The position numbers and the translations under genes are program-made. This document shows, piece by piece, positions 1 through 6,853 of a stretch of DNA of 7,818 nucleotides (positions are counted from its first letter, which is position 1; each line of letters begins with the position of its first letter). Under the pieces are notes generated by a model, which saw nothing but the letters and a program-made list of their open reading frames with translations, had not been told where the DNA came from and did no database searches. Source of the stretch: an uncultured Clostridia bacterium (lineage in GTDB: Bacteria > Bacillota > Clostridia > Lachnospirales > CAG-274); assembly GCA_946630405.1 (NCBI GenBank), contig CAMOYW010000029.1, positions 1 to 7,818 on the forward strand. The letters are read 5' to 3'.

Positions 1-10
1 CTGTGCCGCT

Positions 11-1084
11 TTATGCTATCTCGCCCGATGCACTCAACTTTTCCGCCTGTTCGGGAGTGATAAGTGCATTGGGAAGTTCGTCCAGATCTCCGTTTATTAC
101 GGAATCGAGTTTATGAAGGGTGAGCCCTATCCTATGATCTGTCACCCTACCCTGCGGATAGTTGTAAGTTCTTATCCTTTCGTTCCTGTTTCCTCTTCCG
201 ACCTGACTTTTACGCTCGGAAGCCATTTCATCGTGTACACGTTGCTGTTCCATATCGTAAAGGCGGCTCATAAGCACCTTTAAAGCCTTTTCTTTATTTT
301 TAAGCTGGCTTTTTTCATCCTGACACGATATTACGATACCCGTAGGGTAATGTGTAAGTCTTACGGCAGAATCCGTAGTATTGACACACTGACCGCCGTT
401 TCCGGAAGCTCTGAATACATCAAAACGATAATCCTTAGGATCGAGAACGACATCTCTTTCTTCAACCTCGGGCATAACAGCCACTGTAACGGTCGAAGTA
501 TGTATCCTTCCGCCCGATTCCGTTGTGGGGATACGCTGAACTCTGTGAACTCCGCTTTCAAATTTAAGCCTTGAATAAACGTTATTTCCGTTTATCATAA
601 AGCATATTTCACGATACCCGCCCGATTCACCCTCATTTGCGGATATAATGTCAATTTTCCAGTGTTTTGTCTCCGCATACCTTGAATACATTCTAAACAA
701 ATCGCCCGCAAATATATTTGCTTCGTCTCCGCCTGCTCCGCCTCGAATTTCCATAATAACGTTCTTTTCGTCATTGGGGTCTTTGGGAAGAAGCAAAAGC
801 GTAAGCTCTCTTTTTATATCATCAAGTCTTTCGGAATACTCCGAAAGTTCCTCTTTTGCAAGCTCTTTCAGCTCCTCATCGTCACCCGAAAGAAATTCCT
901 TTGCATTATCAATGCTTTCCGCAACGAAATTGTACTCATCGTACTTTTCCACAATTGGAGAAAGCTCGCTCATTTCCTTCATACATGAACTTAATTTCTG
1001 TGCATCGGCGATAATATCGGGATCCGCCGTCATATCCGCAAGCTCCTCGTACCTGCGCTTGATATCGTCAAGCTTTGAAAGCAT
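11..1084 (-). CDS. prfA: Peptide chain release factor 1 (RF1)
   Basis: Class I release factor that reads UAA and UAG in the ribosomal A site and triggers peptidyl-tRNA hydrolysis in the cytosol. The 357-aa length is normal for RF1. An N-terminal helical domain covers about residues 1-100. The stop-codon recognition tripeptide is P-T-T at 186-188, in the context RIPTTESGGRIHTS; this is the PxT form of RF1, not the SPF of RF2. The catalytic GGQ is at 230-232 (context SGNGGQCVNTTDSAVR), with Gln232 as the expected PrmC methylation site, followed by the CQDEKSQ segment at 254-260. The ATG is preceded by AGGAGT (1091-1096) with 6-nt spacing, which supports this start. The stop is TAA, 10 bases from the window edge, so a following gene such as prmC cannot be seen. 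The gene lies 52 nt after the sugar kinase and probably has its own promoter as well as any read-through. Identification is firm. Confidence 0.97.
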   Translation of the reverse strand: MLSKLDDIKRRYEELADMTADPDIIADAQKLSSCMKEMSELSPIVEKYDEYNFVAESIDNAKEFLSGDDEELKELAKEELSEYSERLDDIKRELTLLLLPKDPNDEKNVIMEIRGGAGGDEANIFAGDLFRMYSRYAETKHWKIDIISANEGESGGYREICFMINGNNVYSRLKFESGVHRVQRIPTTESGGRIHTSTVTVAVMPEVEERDVVLDPKDYRFDVFRASGNGGQCVNTTDSAVRLTHYPTGIVISCQDEKSQLKNKEKALKVLMSRLYDMEQQRVHDEMASERKSQVGRGNRNERIRTYNYPQGRVTDHRIGLTLHKLDSVINGDLDELPNALITPEQAEKLSASGEIA

Positions 1085-1114
1085 TATATCACTCCTATAA
1101 AAACATTAATTCTT

Positions 1115-1143
1115 ATTTTACCATACTTTACGAGATTTAACAA
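1115..1143 (-). promoter_or_regulatory. Candidate sigma-A promoter of prfA
   Basis: Reading the minus strand, TTGTTA (1143-1138, 4/6 to the -35 consensus), a 17-bp spacer and TAAAAT (1120-1115, 5/6 to the -10) form a plausible promoter. The spacer ends in TGG, which gives an extended -10 (TGn). The -35 overlaps the stop codon of the upstream kinase. Initiation about 7 nt past the -10 would leave a leader of roughly 24 nt containing the AGGAGT ribosome site. I see no terminator in the 52-bp gap, so prfA may be both co-transcribed and independently transcribed. This is a sequence match only. Confidence 0.45.
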
Positions 1144-1988
1144 GATTGATTTTTCATTATAGTATAAATCGAATATATTTTATCCTTTTGGGGAAGCCAC
1201 TGTGAAAATGCAGCCGCACTTCCGCAAGCTACCGAAAACATAAGCGGATCAATATCATCACTTGTAAGAGCGTACAAAAAACCTGCAAGCATACTGTCTC
1301 CCGCTCCCACGGTGCTGATTACCTTTCCTTTTGGTGCGGACATATATCTGCTTCCGCCTTTAAAATAAAGTGTAGCTCCCTTTTCACCGAGCGAAAGCAA
1401 AACATACTTACTGTTAAGTGACGAAAAGTCTTTTTCCGTAAAATCGGTATCCGTGAAATAATCTTTAAGTTCGCTTTCGTTCGGCTTTACAAGAAAGGGA
1501 GAATATTTTACAGCGTATTTAAGTTTCGGGATATCAAAAACTATTCTTTCGGCTTTAATATGGGGAACGATTTCATCAAGCAATGAATAATCGTTCATTG
1601 AGCCGCTTATTACGACCATATCATCTTTTTGGATTTTCTCGGCAATACTTACAAGTTCCGAAATATTATATTCTACTATCCCTTTTCCGTTTATCTGGGT
1701 TTCCGTTTCGTTAAATATTTTAACATTTATCCTTGTATCACCAAACAGGGATTCTGAGAAAATACAGTCCATATCTTGTAGCATAGACTTTAAAATTTCT
1801 CCGCTTTTCCCTCCCGTAACGACCACGGCTTTATTACGAACTCCAAGTCTGTCAAGTACGATCGATGTATTTATTCCTTTTCCGCCGGGGTAAAGCATTT
1901 CCTTTTCAGCTCTTGATATTCCTCCGATATTTATATCAGAATAAACATAATGATCTATGGAAGGATTAAAAGTAAAGGTATATATCAT
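1137..1988 (-). CDS. fruK: PfkB-family sugar kinase, probable 1-phosphofructokinase
   Basis: Cytosolic PfkB/ribokinase-fold kinase of the 1-phosphofructokinase/tagatose-6-phosphate kinase subfamily. The likely reaction is fructose 1-phosphate + ATP to fructose 1,6-bisphosphate. Visible motifs are NPSID (8-12), the sugar-binding PGGKGIN (34-40), the subfamily-typical TRINVKI (85-91) and ETQING (96-101), VKPNESEL (167-174), and GAGDS (228-232) with catalytic base Asp231. At 283 aa it is somewhat shorter than the usual 300-310. Two loops depart from the FruK pattern as I recall it: SGSLPxG reads SGSMNDY (128-134), and the DTSG-like element reads FDIPK (151-155). Substrate is therefore less certain than fold. 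The ATG overlaps the coaBC stop as ATGA and only a weak GTGAG-like ribosome site precedes it, so translation probably depends on coupling. No fructose PTS or fruR neighbour is visible. A tagatose-6-phosphate or other sugar-phosphate kinase is the alternative. Confidence 0.8.
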   Translation of the reverse strand: MIYTFTFNPSIDHYVYSDINIGGISRAEKEMLYPGGKGINTSIVLDRLGVRNKAVVVTGGKSGEILKSMLQDMDCIFSESLFGDTRINVKIFNETETQINGKGIVEYNISELVSIAEKIQKDDMVVISGSMNDYSLLDEIVPHIKAERIVFDIPKLKYAVKYSPFLVKPNESELKDYFTDTDFTEKDFSSLNSKYVLLSLGEKGATLYFKGGSRYMSAPKGKVISTVGAGDSMLAGFLYALTSDDIDPLMFSVACGSAAAFSQWLPQKDKIYSIYTIMKNQSC

Positions 1989-3160
1989 AGCTCACTTAAT
2001 TTATCGAGTATGGCTTTAGCACAATCCGATTTACTCATAATGGGAAGTTCCGTAACGCCGCTTTTTGTAATAAGCGTAATAACATTAGTATCGCTTTTAA
2101 AACCAGCACCGCTCACTTTCAAATTGTTGGCACATATCATATCGAGATTTTTCTTTTCAAGCTTTTTTTGAGAATTTTCAAGCATATTTTCGGTCTCCAT
2201 GGAGAAGCCGCATAATATCTTATCTTTTTTGTTCTTTCCGAGCCAGCCGAGTATATCATCCGTCCTTTTAAGAGGTATGGACATATCATCATCCGATTTT
2301 TTCAATTTATTATCCGCCGTCGATACGGGAGTATAGTCTGCAACAGCAGCCGCTTTAACAACTATATCGCACGATTCAAACTCACTTTTGACAGCATTGA
2401 ACATTTCCTTTGCGCTTTTAACTTTTATCACATTGCAAAAAGGAGGCTCTTTAGCTTCCGTATGACCAGCAACGACAGTTACTTTCGCTCCTCTTAACAT
2501 AGCTTCGTAAGCCACAGCAAAGCCCATTTTACCGCTTGAATAGTTTGTGATATATCTGACGGGGTCGATAGCTTCACAGGTCGCACCCGCGGTAACAAGT
2601 ACTTTTTTACCCGAAAGAGTTTTTTCCCTTTCAAGTTCTCTGTAAATGTATTCGCATATATATTCGGGGTCGGGTAATTTACCCTTACCCACATCGCCGC
2701 AGGCAAGCAGCCCCGTATCGGGCTCAATAAATACGCACCCAAAGCTCTTAAGCTTTTCAATATTTGCTTGAACTATCGGATTTTCGTACATGGCTGTATT
2801 CATCGCAGGAGCAATAAATACCTTGCACTTACATGCCATTACCGTGGTAGAGAGCATATCATCTGCTATACCGTTTGCAAGCTTACCGATAATATTGGCG
2901 GTAGCGGGCGCAATAAGTACCGCATCAGCCTGTTTTGCAAGCGAGATATGCTTAACATCGTATTGTATGCCTTTATCAAATGTCTCGACTATACATTTAT
3001 TATTAGTCAATCTTTCAAAAGTTAAAGGTGTAATAAGCTCGCAGGCGTTTTTGGTCATGATCACATTCACATTATAATAATTCTTATAAAGCGTATGAGC
3101 AACTATCGCTGCCTTATACGCTGCTATTGAACCCGTAACGCCTAAAATAACATTTTTCAT
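1985..3160 (-). CDS. coaBC: Bifunctional phosphopantothenoylcysteine decarboxylase / phosphopantothenate--cysteine ligase
   Basis: Fused CoA-pathway enzyme of 391 aa, a normal length. The C-terminal CoaB half joins 4'-phosphopantothenate to cysteine using CTP, and the N-terminal CoaC flavoprotein half decarboxylates the product to 4'-phosphopantetheine. The CoaC half (about 1-180) has the FMN-binding GVTGSIAAYKA start (7-17), catalytic His71 in VKHISLA, PAMN (118-121), and the substrate clamp ACGDVGKGKLPDP (153-165) with catalytic Cys154. The CoaB half (about 184-391) has VTAGAT (189-194), IDPVRYITNYSSGKMG (198-213) with the conserved Asn206, the Lys-rich NKLKKSD (284-290), and GFSMETEN (318-325). 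The start overlaps the wecB stop as ATGA and has GAGG (3168-3171) 7 nt upstream inside wecB. The stop likewise overlaps the kinase start. The gene is therefore the middle of a translationally coupled trio. Identification is firm; the pairing with a cell-wall gene and a sugar kinase looks like convenience rather than one pathway. Confidence 0.97.
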   Translation of the reverse strand: MKNVILGVTGSIAAYKAAIVAHTLYKNYYNVNVIMTKNACELITPLTFERLTNNKCIVETFDKGIQYDVKHISLAKQADAVLIAPATANIIGKLANGIADDMLSTTVMACKCKVFIAPAMNTAMYENPIVQANIEKLKSFGCVFIEPDTGLLACGDVGKGKLPDPEYICEYIYRELEREKTLSGKKVLVTAGATCEAIDPVRYITNYSSGKMGFAVAYEAMLRGAKVTVVAGHTEAKEPPFCNVIKVKSAKEMFNAVKSEFESCDIVVKAAAVADYTPVSTADNKLKKSDDDMSIPLKRTDDILGWLGKNKKDKILCGFSMETENMLENSQKKLEKKNLDMICANNLKVSGAGFKSDTNVITLITKSGVTELPIMSKSDCAKAILDKLSEL

Positions 3161-4305
3161 TTATAATCCTCGGGACGCTCACTCGATAATCCAAAATAAT
3201 ACCTTATAGCCGCCACAATCCTTTCAGCAGCGTGACCGTCACCGAAGGGATTTTTCGAAGCAACCATTTTATTATAGCTCTCTTTATTGTCAAGTAGATC
3301 CTTAGTTTGAGCATAAATCTCATTTTCGTCAACTCCCGCAAGTCTTAAAGTACCCGCCTGTAATCCCTCGGGACGCTCCGTAACATTTCTCAAAACGATA
3401 ACGGGCTTTCCGAGAGAGGGAACCTCTTCCTGTAACCCGCCGCTGTCGGTAAGGACAAGGTAGCTTAAACTCATAAGGTTGTGCATATTTTCAATATCAA
3501 GAGGATCTATAAGATGTATTCTGTCATGTCCTCCCAAAATACCGAATGCTGTCTCTCTTACAGCGGGATTGTAATGAACGGCATAAACCACTTCTATATC
3601 TTCATAATCTTCTACAAGGCGAAGTACGGCTTTACATATATTTTCAAGGGGTTTACCGAGGTTTTCTCTTCTGTGAGCCGTCATGGTGATAACACGCTTG
3701 TTTTTGTAGTCAATTTCATTAAGCTCATCAAGATCGAATTTAAAACCCTCTTTTACCGTTGTTGCAAGACAATCGACTGCTGTATTTCCCGTGATAAAGA
3801 TGTTTTCTTCGCCAATATTTTCTTTAAGCAGATGTTCCTTTGCAAGGTAGGTGGGAGCAAAGTGAAGGTCTGCAAGGTGTCCCGTAAGTACTCTGTTCAT
3901 TTCTTCGGGGAAAGGCTGATACTTGTCGTATGTACGAAGTCCCGCTTCAACATGACCAAGCTTTGTTTCGTTATAAAAAGCCGCAAGAGAGCCCATAAAA
4001 GTGGTACTTGTATCTCCGTGAACGAGTACAAGGTCGGGCTTTTCTTCTTTTATGACCTCATCAAGTCCCGTCAAAGCTTTTACCGCAATACCCGTAAGGG
4101 TCTGTCTGCTTGTCATGATATTAAGGTCGTGATCGGGCTTAAGTTTGAATATTTCAAGCACCTGATCGAGCATTTCTCTATGCTGTGCGGTAACGCATAC
4201 AACCGAGTCAATGTCGTCGAATTTTTCAAGCTCTTTTACAACGGGAGCCATTTTAGTTGCCTCGGGTCTTGTCCCGAAAACGCTCATTACTTTGATTTTC
4301 TTCAT
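3157..4305 (-). CDS. wecB: UDP-N-acetylglucosamine 2-epimerase (non-hydrolysing)
   Basis: Cytosolic GT-B-fold enzyme that interconverts UDP-GlcNAc and UDP-ManNAc, supplying ManNAc for wall teichoic acid linkage units, capsule or other surface glycans (called mnaA in Bacillus). The 382-aa length is typical. Motifs in order are FGTRPEATKMAP (10-21, with Arg13 and Lys18), VHGDTST (95-101, Asp98), GHVEAGLRT (117-125, Glu120), PFPEEMNR (131-138, Glu134), TAHRRENLGKP (209-219, His211), and TDSGGLQEE (286-294) before RNVTERPEG (306-314). These match the catalytic Asp, Glu and His set known for the E. coli enzyme. AAAGG (4315-4319) lies 9 nt before the ATG, a modest ribosome site. Only 22 nt separate the start from the pflB terminator hairpin, so the promoter is unclear. 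The stop overlaps coaBC as ATGA. No other surface-polymer gene is in view, so the polymer served is unknown. Confidence 0.96.
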   Translation of the reverse strand: MKKIKVMSVFGTRPEATKMAPVVKELEKFDDIDSVVCVTAQHREMLDQVLEIFKLKPDHDLNIMTSRQTLTGIAVKALTGLDEVIKEEKPDLVLVHGDTSTTFMGSLAAFYNETKLGHVEAGLRTYDKYQPFPEEMNRVLTGHLADLHFAPTYLAKEHLLKENIGEENIFITGNTAVDCLATTVKEGFKFDLDELNEIDYKNKRVITMTAHRRENLGKPLENICKAVLRLVEDYEDIEVVYAVHYNPAVRETAFGILGGHDRIHLIDPLDIENMHNLMSLSYLVLTDSGGLQEEVPSLGKPVIVLRNVTERPEGLQAGTLRLAGVDENEIYAQTKDLLDNKESYNKMVASKNPFGDGHAAERIVAAIRYYFGLSSERPEDYK

Positions 4306-4327
4306 ATTGATCTACCTTTTTTACAAC

Positions 4328-4362
4328 AAAAGGAAACACAGTACCCTTCTGTGTTTCCTTTT
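4328..4362 (-). terminator. Intrinsic terminator of pflB (hairpin, possibly bidirectional)
   Basis: A perfect 14-bp inverted repeat (4328-4341 and 4349-4362; outer bases AAAAGGAAACACAG) surrounds a 7-nt loop. On the minus strand the stem ends in CCTTTT followed by GTTGT, an interrupted U tract. On the plus strand it ends in five T. It lies 9 bp after the pflB stop codon, so it fits as the pflB terminator. Because the minus-strand U tract is short and broken, some read-through into wecB is plausible. Confidence 0.88.
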
Positions 4363-4371
4363 TAATACATT

Positions 4372-6621
4372 TTACATTGATTGGTGACAGGTTCTCTTAA
4401 TTACATCGTCCTGCTGTTCTTTTGTAAGATCGATAAACTTAACGGCGTAACCCGACACTCTTATGGTGAAGTTTGCATACTCGGGCTTTTCGGGATGTGC
4501 CTGAGCATCGAGAAGCTTCTCCGTGCCGAATACATTTACGTTAAGGTGATGAGCTCCCTTATCAAAGTAACCGTCAAGAACTCTTACAAGGTTATCTTTC
4601 TGCTCATCTACAGAGTGACCGAGAGCCGAAGGACTAATGGTCTGAGTGTTTGAAATTCCGTCAAGTGCATACTCATAAGGAAGCTTAGCAACGGAATTGA
4701 GAGAAGCAAGGAGACCATTCTTCTCTGCACCGTATGCGGGGTTTGCACCGGGTGAAAGAGGCTCTCCTGCCTTTCTTCCGTCGGGAAGCGATCCCGTAGC
4801 CTTGCCGTATACCACGTTAGAGGTAATGGTAAGGATACTTGTGGTAGGTTCGGAATTTCTGTAAGTATTATGCTTTTTGATCTTCTTTAAGAAGGTCTTA
4901 AGAAGCCATACCGCAATTTCGTCCGCTCTGTCATCATCATTACCGTAGCGGGGGAAATCGCCCTCAACTTCAAAGTCCTTTGTAAGACCGAACTCGGGTT
5001 CTCTTATGACCTTGACTTTTGCGTACTTGATAGCGGAAAGGGAATCAACTACGTGTGAAAAGCCTGCTATACCCGTAGCAAATGTTCTTCTTACATCGGT
5101 ATCTATAAGAGCCATTTCGGCTGCCTCATAATAGTACTTGTCGTGCATGTACTGAATGAGGTTAAGGGTATTGACATATACGCCCACAAGCCAATCCATC
5201 ATCTTGTCGAACTTCTCGATGACTTCGTCATAGTCAAGATATTCGCTTGTGATAGGCTGATATGCGGGACCGCACTGCTCATGTGTCTTAACATCTCTTC
5301 CGCCGTTCATAGCGTAAAGAAGACACTTTGCAAGGTTTGCTCTTGCTCCGAAGAACTGCATCTCCTTACCGGTCTGTGTAGCGGATACACAGCAGCAGAT
5401 GGAGTAATCATCACCCCATACGGGACGCATAACATCATCGTTCTCGTATTGTATAGAGCTTGTGGTCACGCTGATTTTAGCAGCATACTTCTTGAATGTT
5501 TCGGGAAGTCTGGAGCAATAAAGCACGGTAAGGTTAGGCTCGGGAGAAGGTCCCATATTTTCAAGAGTATGAAGGAAACGGTAATCGTTCTTTGTAACCA
5601 TAGAACGACCGTCCTGACCCATACCTGCGACCTCAAGAGTAGCCCAAACGGGATCGCCCGAGAAAAGCTCGTTATAAGATTTGATCCTTGCGAATTTGAC
5701 CATACGAAGCTTCATTACAAGGTGATCTATAAGTTCCTGAGCCTGAGACTCGGTAAGTGTGCCGTTGTCAAGATCTCTCTGGATGTAAATATCGAGGAAT
5801 GTGGAAACTCTTCCCACACTCATTGCGGCACCGTTTTGAGTTTTGATAGCAGCAAGGTAACCGAAGTAGAGCCACTGAACAGCTTCCTTGGCATTTTGAG
5901 CGGGCTGAGAAATGTCATAGCCATAGCTTTCAGCCATTTTCTTCATCTTCTTAAGAGCCTTTACCTGCTCTGCTATCTCTTCTCTTAAGCGAATGACATC
6001 ATCTGTCATCACACCGCATCCGCAGTTATTAAAATCATCGACCTTCTGCTCAATAAGGTAATCTATGCCATAGAGAGCAACTCTTCTGTAATCGCCTACG
6101 ATACGACCTCTTCCGTATGTATCGGGAAGACCCGTAAGGATATGATTGTGACGTACAGACTTCATCTCGGGAGTATATACATCGAATACTGCCTGATTAT
6201 GTGTTTTGTGATAGTCTGTAAATATTTTATGTAATTCGGGGTCTGTTTCATAGCCATACATAGCGGCTGCCTGCTCAGCCATTTTAATACCGCCGTATGG
6301 CATAAATGCACGCTTTAAAGGCTTATCCGTTTGAAGTCCGACTATCTGCTCAAGACTTTTAAGCTCCTCTGAAATATAGCCTGCACCGTATGCATCAATA
6401 TCGGAAACGACCTTTGTCTCACATTCGAGTACGCCGCCCTTAGCTCTTTCCTCCTTTTGAAGCTCGGACACTCTGCCCCAAAGCTTCTTTGTAGCCTCGG
6501 TGGCTCCCGATAAAAAGCTTTCGTCTCCATCATAACGTGTATAGTTACGCTGAATAAAGTCGCGAACATTGACCTCATCCGTCCAAAGTCCGGATGTAAA
6601 GCCCTGCCACTGTGTTTTCAT
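4372..6621 (-). CDS. pflB: Formate acetyltransferase (pyruvate formate-lyase)
   Basis: Glycyl-radical enzyme of anaerobic fermentation: pyruvate + CoA gives acetyl-CoA + formate in the cytosol. At 749 aa it is close to the E. coli enzyme (760) and aligns along its whole length. Visible are YGRGRIVGDYRR (169-180), SGDPVWAT (321-328), MGPSPEPN (356-363), the adjacent catalytic cysteines Cys410-Cys411 in SICCCVSATQTGKEMQFF, Arg427 in FFGARANLAK, and the radical-site loop RVSGYA (721-726) with Gly724. The adjacent Cys pair marks a true PFL rather than a glycerol or choline glycyl-radical lyase, which has one Cys. An extra Cys409 precedes the pair. GGAGG (6631-6635) sits 9 nt before the ATG. The gene appears monocistronic, with a strong promoter and long leader upstream and a hairpin terminator after. 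The radical SAM activase (pflA) is not next to it and must be encoded elsewhere. Confidence 0.98.
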   Translation of the reverse strand: MKTQWQGFTSGLWTDEVNVRDFIQRNYTRYDGDESFLSGATEATKKLWGRVSELQKEERAKGGVLECETKVVSDIDAYGAGYISEELKSLEQIVGLQTDKPLKRAFMPYGGIKMAEQAAAMYGYETDPELHKIFTDYHKTHNQAVFDVYTPEMKSVRHNHILTGLPDTYGRGRIVGDYRRVALYGIDYLIEQKVDDFNNCGCGVMTDDVIRLREEIAEQVKALKKMKKMAESYGYDISQPAQNAKEAVQWLYFGYLAAIKTQNGAAMSVGRVSTFLDIYIQRDLDNGTLTESQAQELIDHLVMKLRMVKFARIKSYNELFSGDPVWATLEVAGMGQDGRSMVTKNDYRFLHTLENMGPSPEPNLTVLYCSRLPETFKKYAAKISVTTSSIQYENDDVMRPVWGDDYSICCCVSATQTGKEMQFFGARANLAKCLLYAMNGGRDVKTHEQCGPAYQPITSEYLDYDEVIEKFDKMMDWLVGVYVNTLNLIQYMHDKYYYEAAEMALIDTDVRRTFATGIAGFSHVVDSLSAIKYAKVKVIREPEFGLTKDFEVEGDFPRYGNDDDRADEIAVWLLKTFLKKIKKHNTYRNSEPTTSILTITSNVVYGKATGSLPDGRKAGEPLSPGANPAYGAEKNGLLASLNSVAKLPYEYALDGISNTQTISPSALGHSVDEQKDNLVRVLDGYFDKGAHHLNVNVFGTEKLLDAQAHPEKPEYANFTIRVSGYAVKFIDLTKEQQDDVIKRTCHQSM

Positions 6622-6768
6622 TCTGACAATCCTCCGTAAAAAACTTTGAGATTAAATACATGACCGAACTGCGCCTACTCAGACCGATCATCTTTGAGCG
6701 GTACACCGTATATTGTGATCCACTTTGTTAACAAAATAACCACATATAACAACATCTGCTCATTTACA
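6622..6768 (-). promoter_or_regulatory. Long 5' leader of pflB (about 147 nt)
   Basis: Between the predicted transcription start (about 6768) and the pflB ATG lies an unusually long leader for a simple gene. It holds a 12-bp palindrome (6724-6735), a short CGGTGTACCG inverted repeat (6708-6699), two TCGGTC direct repeats starting exactly 20 nt apart (6687-6682 and 6667-6662), and the GGAGG ribosome site (6631-6635). Weak RNA pairings are possible: GATCA (6720-6716) with TGATC (6690-6686), or CTCA..GA (6698-6691) with TCTGAG (6683-6678). No known riboswitch class is recognisable to me. The leader boundary depends on the promoter call. Confidence 0.5.
6724..6735. promoter_or_regulatory. Perfect 12-bp palindrome, possible operator downstream of the pflB start point
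   Basis: TTTGTTAACAAA is perfectly self-complementary and lies about 35-45 bp downstream of the predicted pflB start point, where a bound repressor could block elongation. TTGTTAA/TTAACAA are the half-sites of clostridial Rex operators, but Rex sites normally have a 4-bp spacer (18 bp in all) and here the arms abut. A related TTGTTA (6752-6747) lies 18 bp upstream on the same strand. The binding protein is unknown. Confidence 0.35.
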
Positions 6769-6774
6769 GCTATA

Positions 6775-6803
6775 ATTATACTTTTTTTCCCATATTTAGT
6801 CAA
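6775..6803 (-). promoter_or_regulatory. Strong sigma-A promoter of pflB
   Basis: On the minus strand TTGACT (6803-6798, 5/6), a 17-bp spacer and a perfect TATAAT (6780-6775) give a near-consensus promoter. Transcription should start near 6768-6770. The upstream 90 bp are very AT-rich with T and A runs, which could act as UP-like DNA. Such a strong core promoter implies high basal expression held in check by a repressor or leader control, as fits a fermentation gene. Confidence 0.85.
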
Positions 6804-6853
6804 GTAAAAGGAAAAAATAAAATGTTCAAGAATAATTTGTTAAATTTTTATTT

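Noticed and set aside
677..740. Possible RF2 rather than RF1 identity
   Set aside because: The recognition tripeptide is PTT in the RF1 context and there is no programmed frameshift near the start; RF1 is clear.
3481..4365. Long plus-strand open frame of 294 codons across wecB
   Set aside because: It is antisense to a fully conserved epimerase; its translation is low-complexity Cys/Phe/Lys-rich sequence with no family motif, as expected of a codon-bias shadow.
5143..5988. Plus-strand open frame of 281 codons inside pflB
   Set aside because: Antisense to the conserved PFL core, no recognisable domain, no ribosome site or promoter; a shadow.
6622..6691. Minus-strand upstream ORF starting ATG ATC GGT and overlapping the pflB start
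   Set aside because: No Shine-Dalgarno sequence precedes it and it overlaps pflB out of frame; likely chance.
6698..6708. T-box-like GGTGTACCGC element
   Set aside because: It resembles the GGTGGTACCGCG T-box core but lacks bases, there is no specifier stem or terminator, and PFL is not a usual T-box target.
6728..6763. 11-codon Cys-rich minus-strand ORF (MSRCCYMWLFC) near the pflB start point
   Set aside because: The ATG would lie only about 5 nt from the predicted transcript start with no ribosome site; a leader peptide cannot be supported.
6622..6768. ZTP ('pfl' motif) riboswitch upstream of pflB
   Set aside because: The name suggests it, but I cannot find the conserved 3' CCGCCUGGGC-like hairpin or the 5' core; no match that I can defend.
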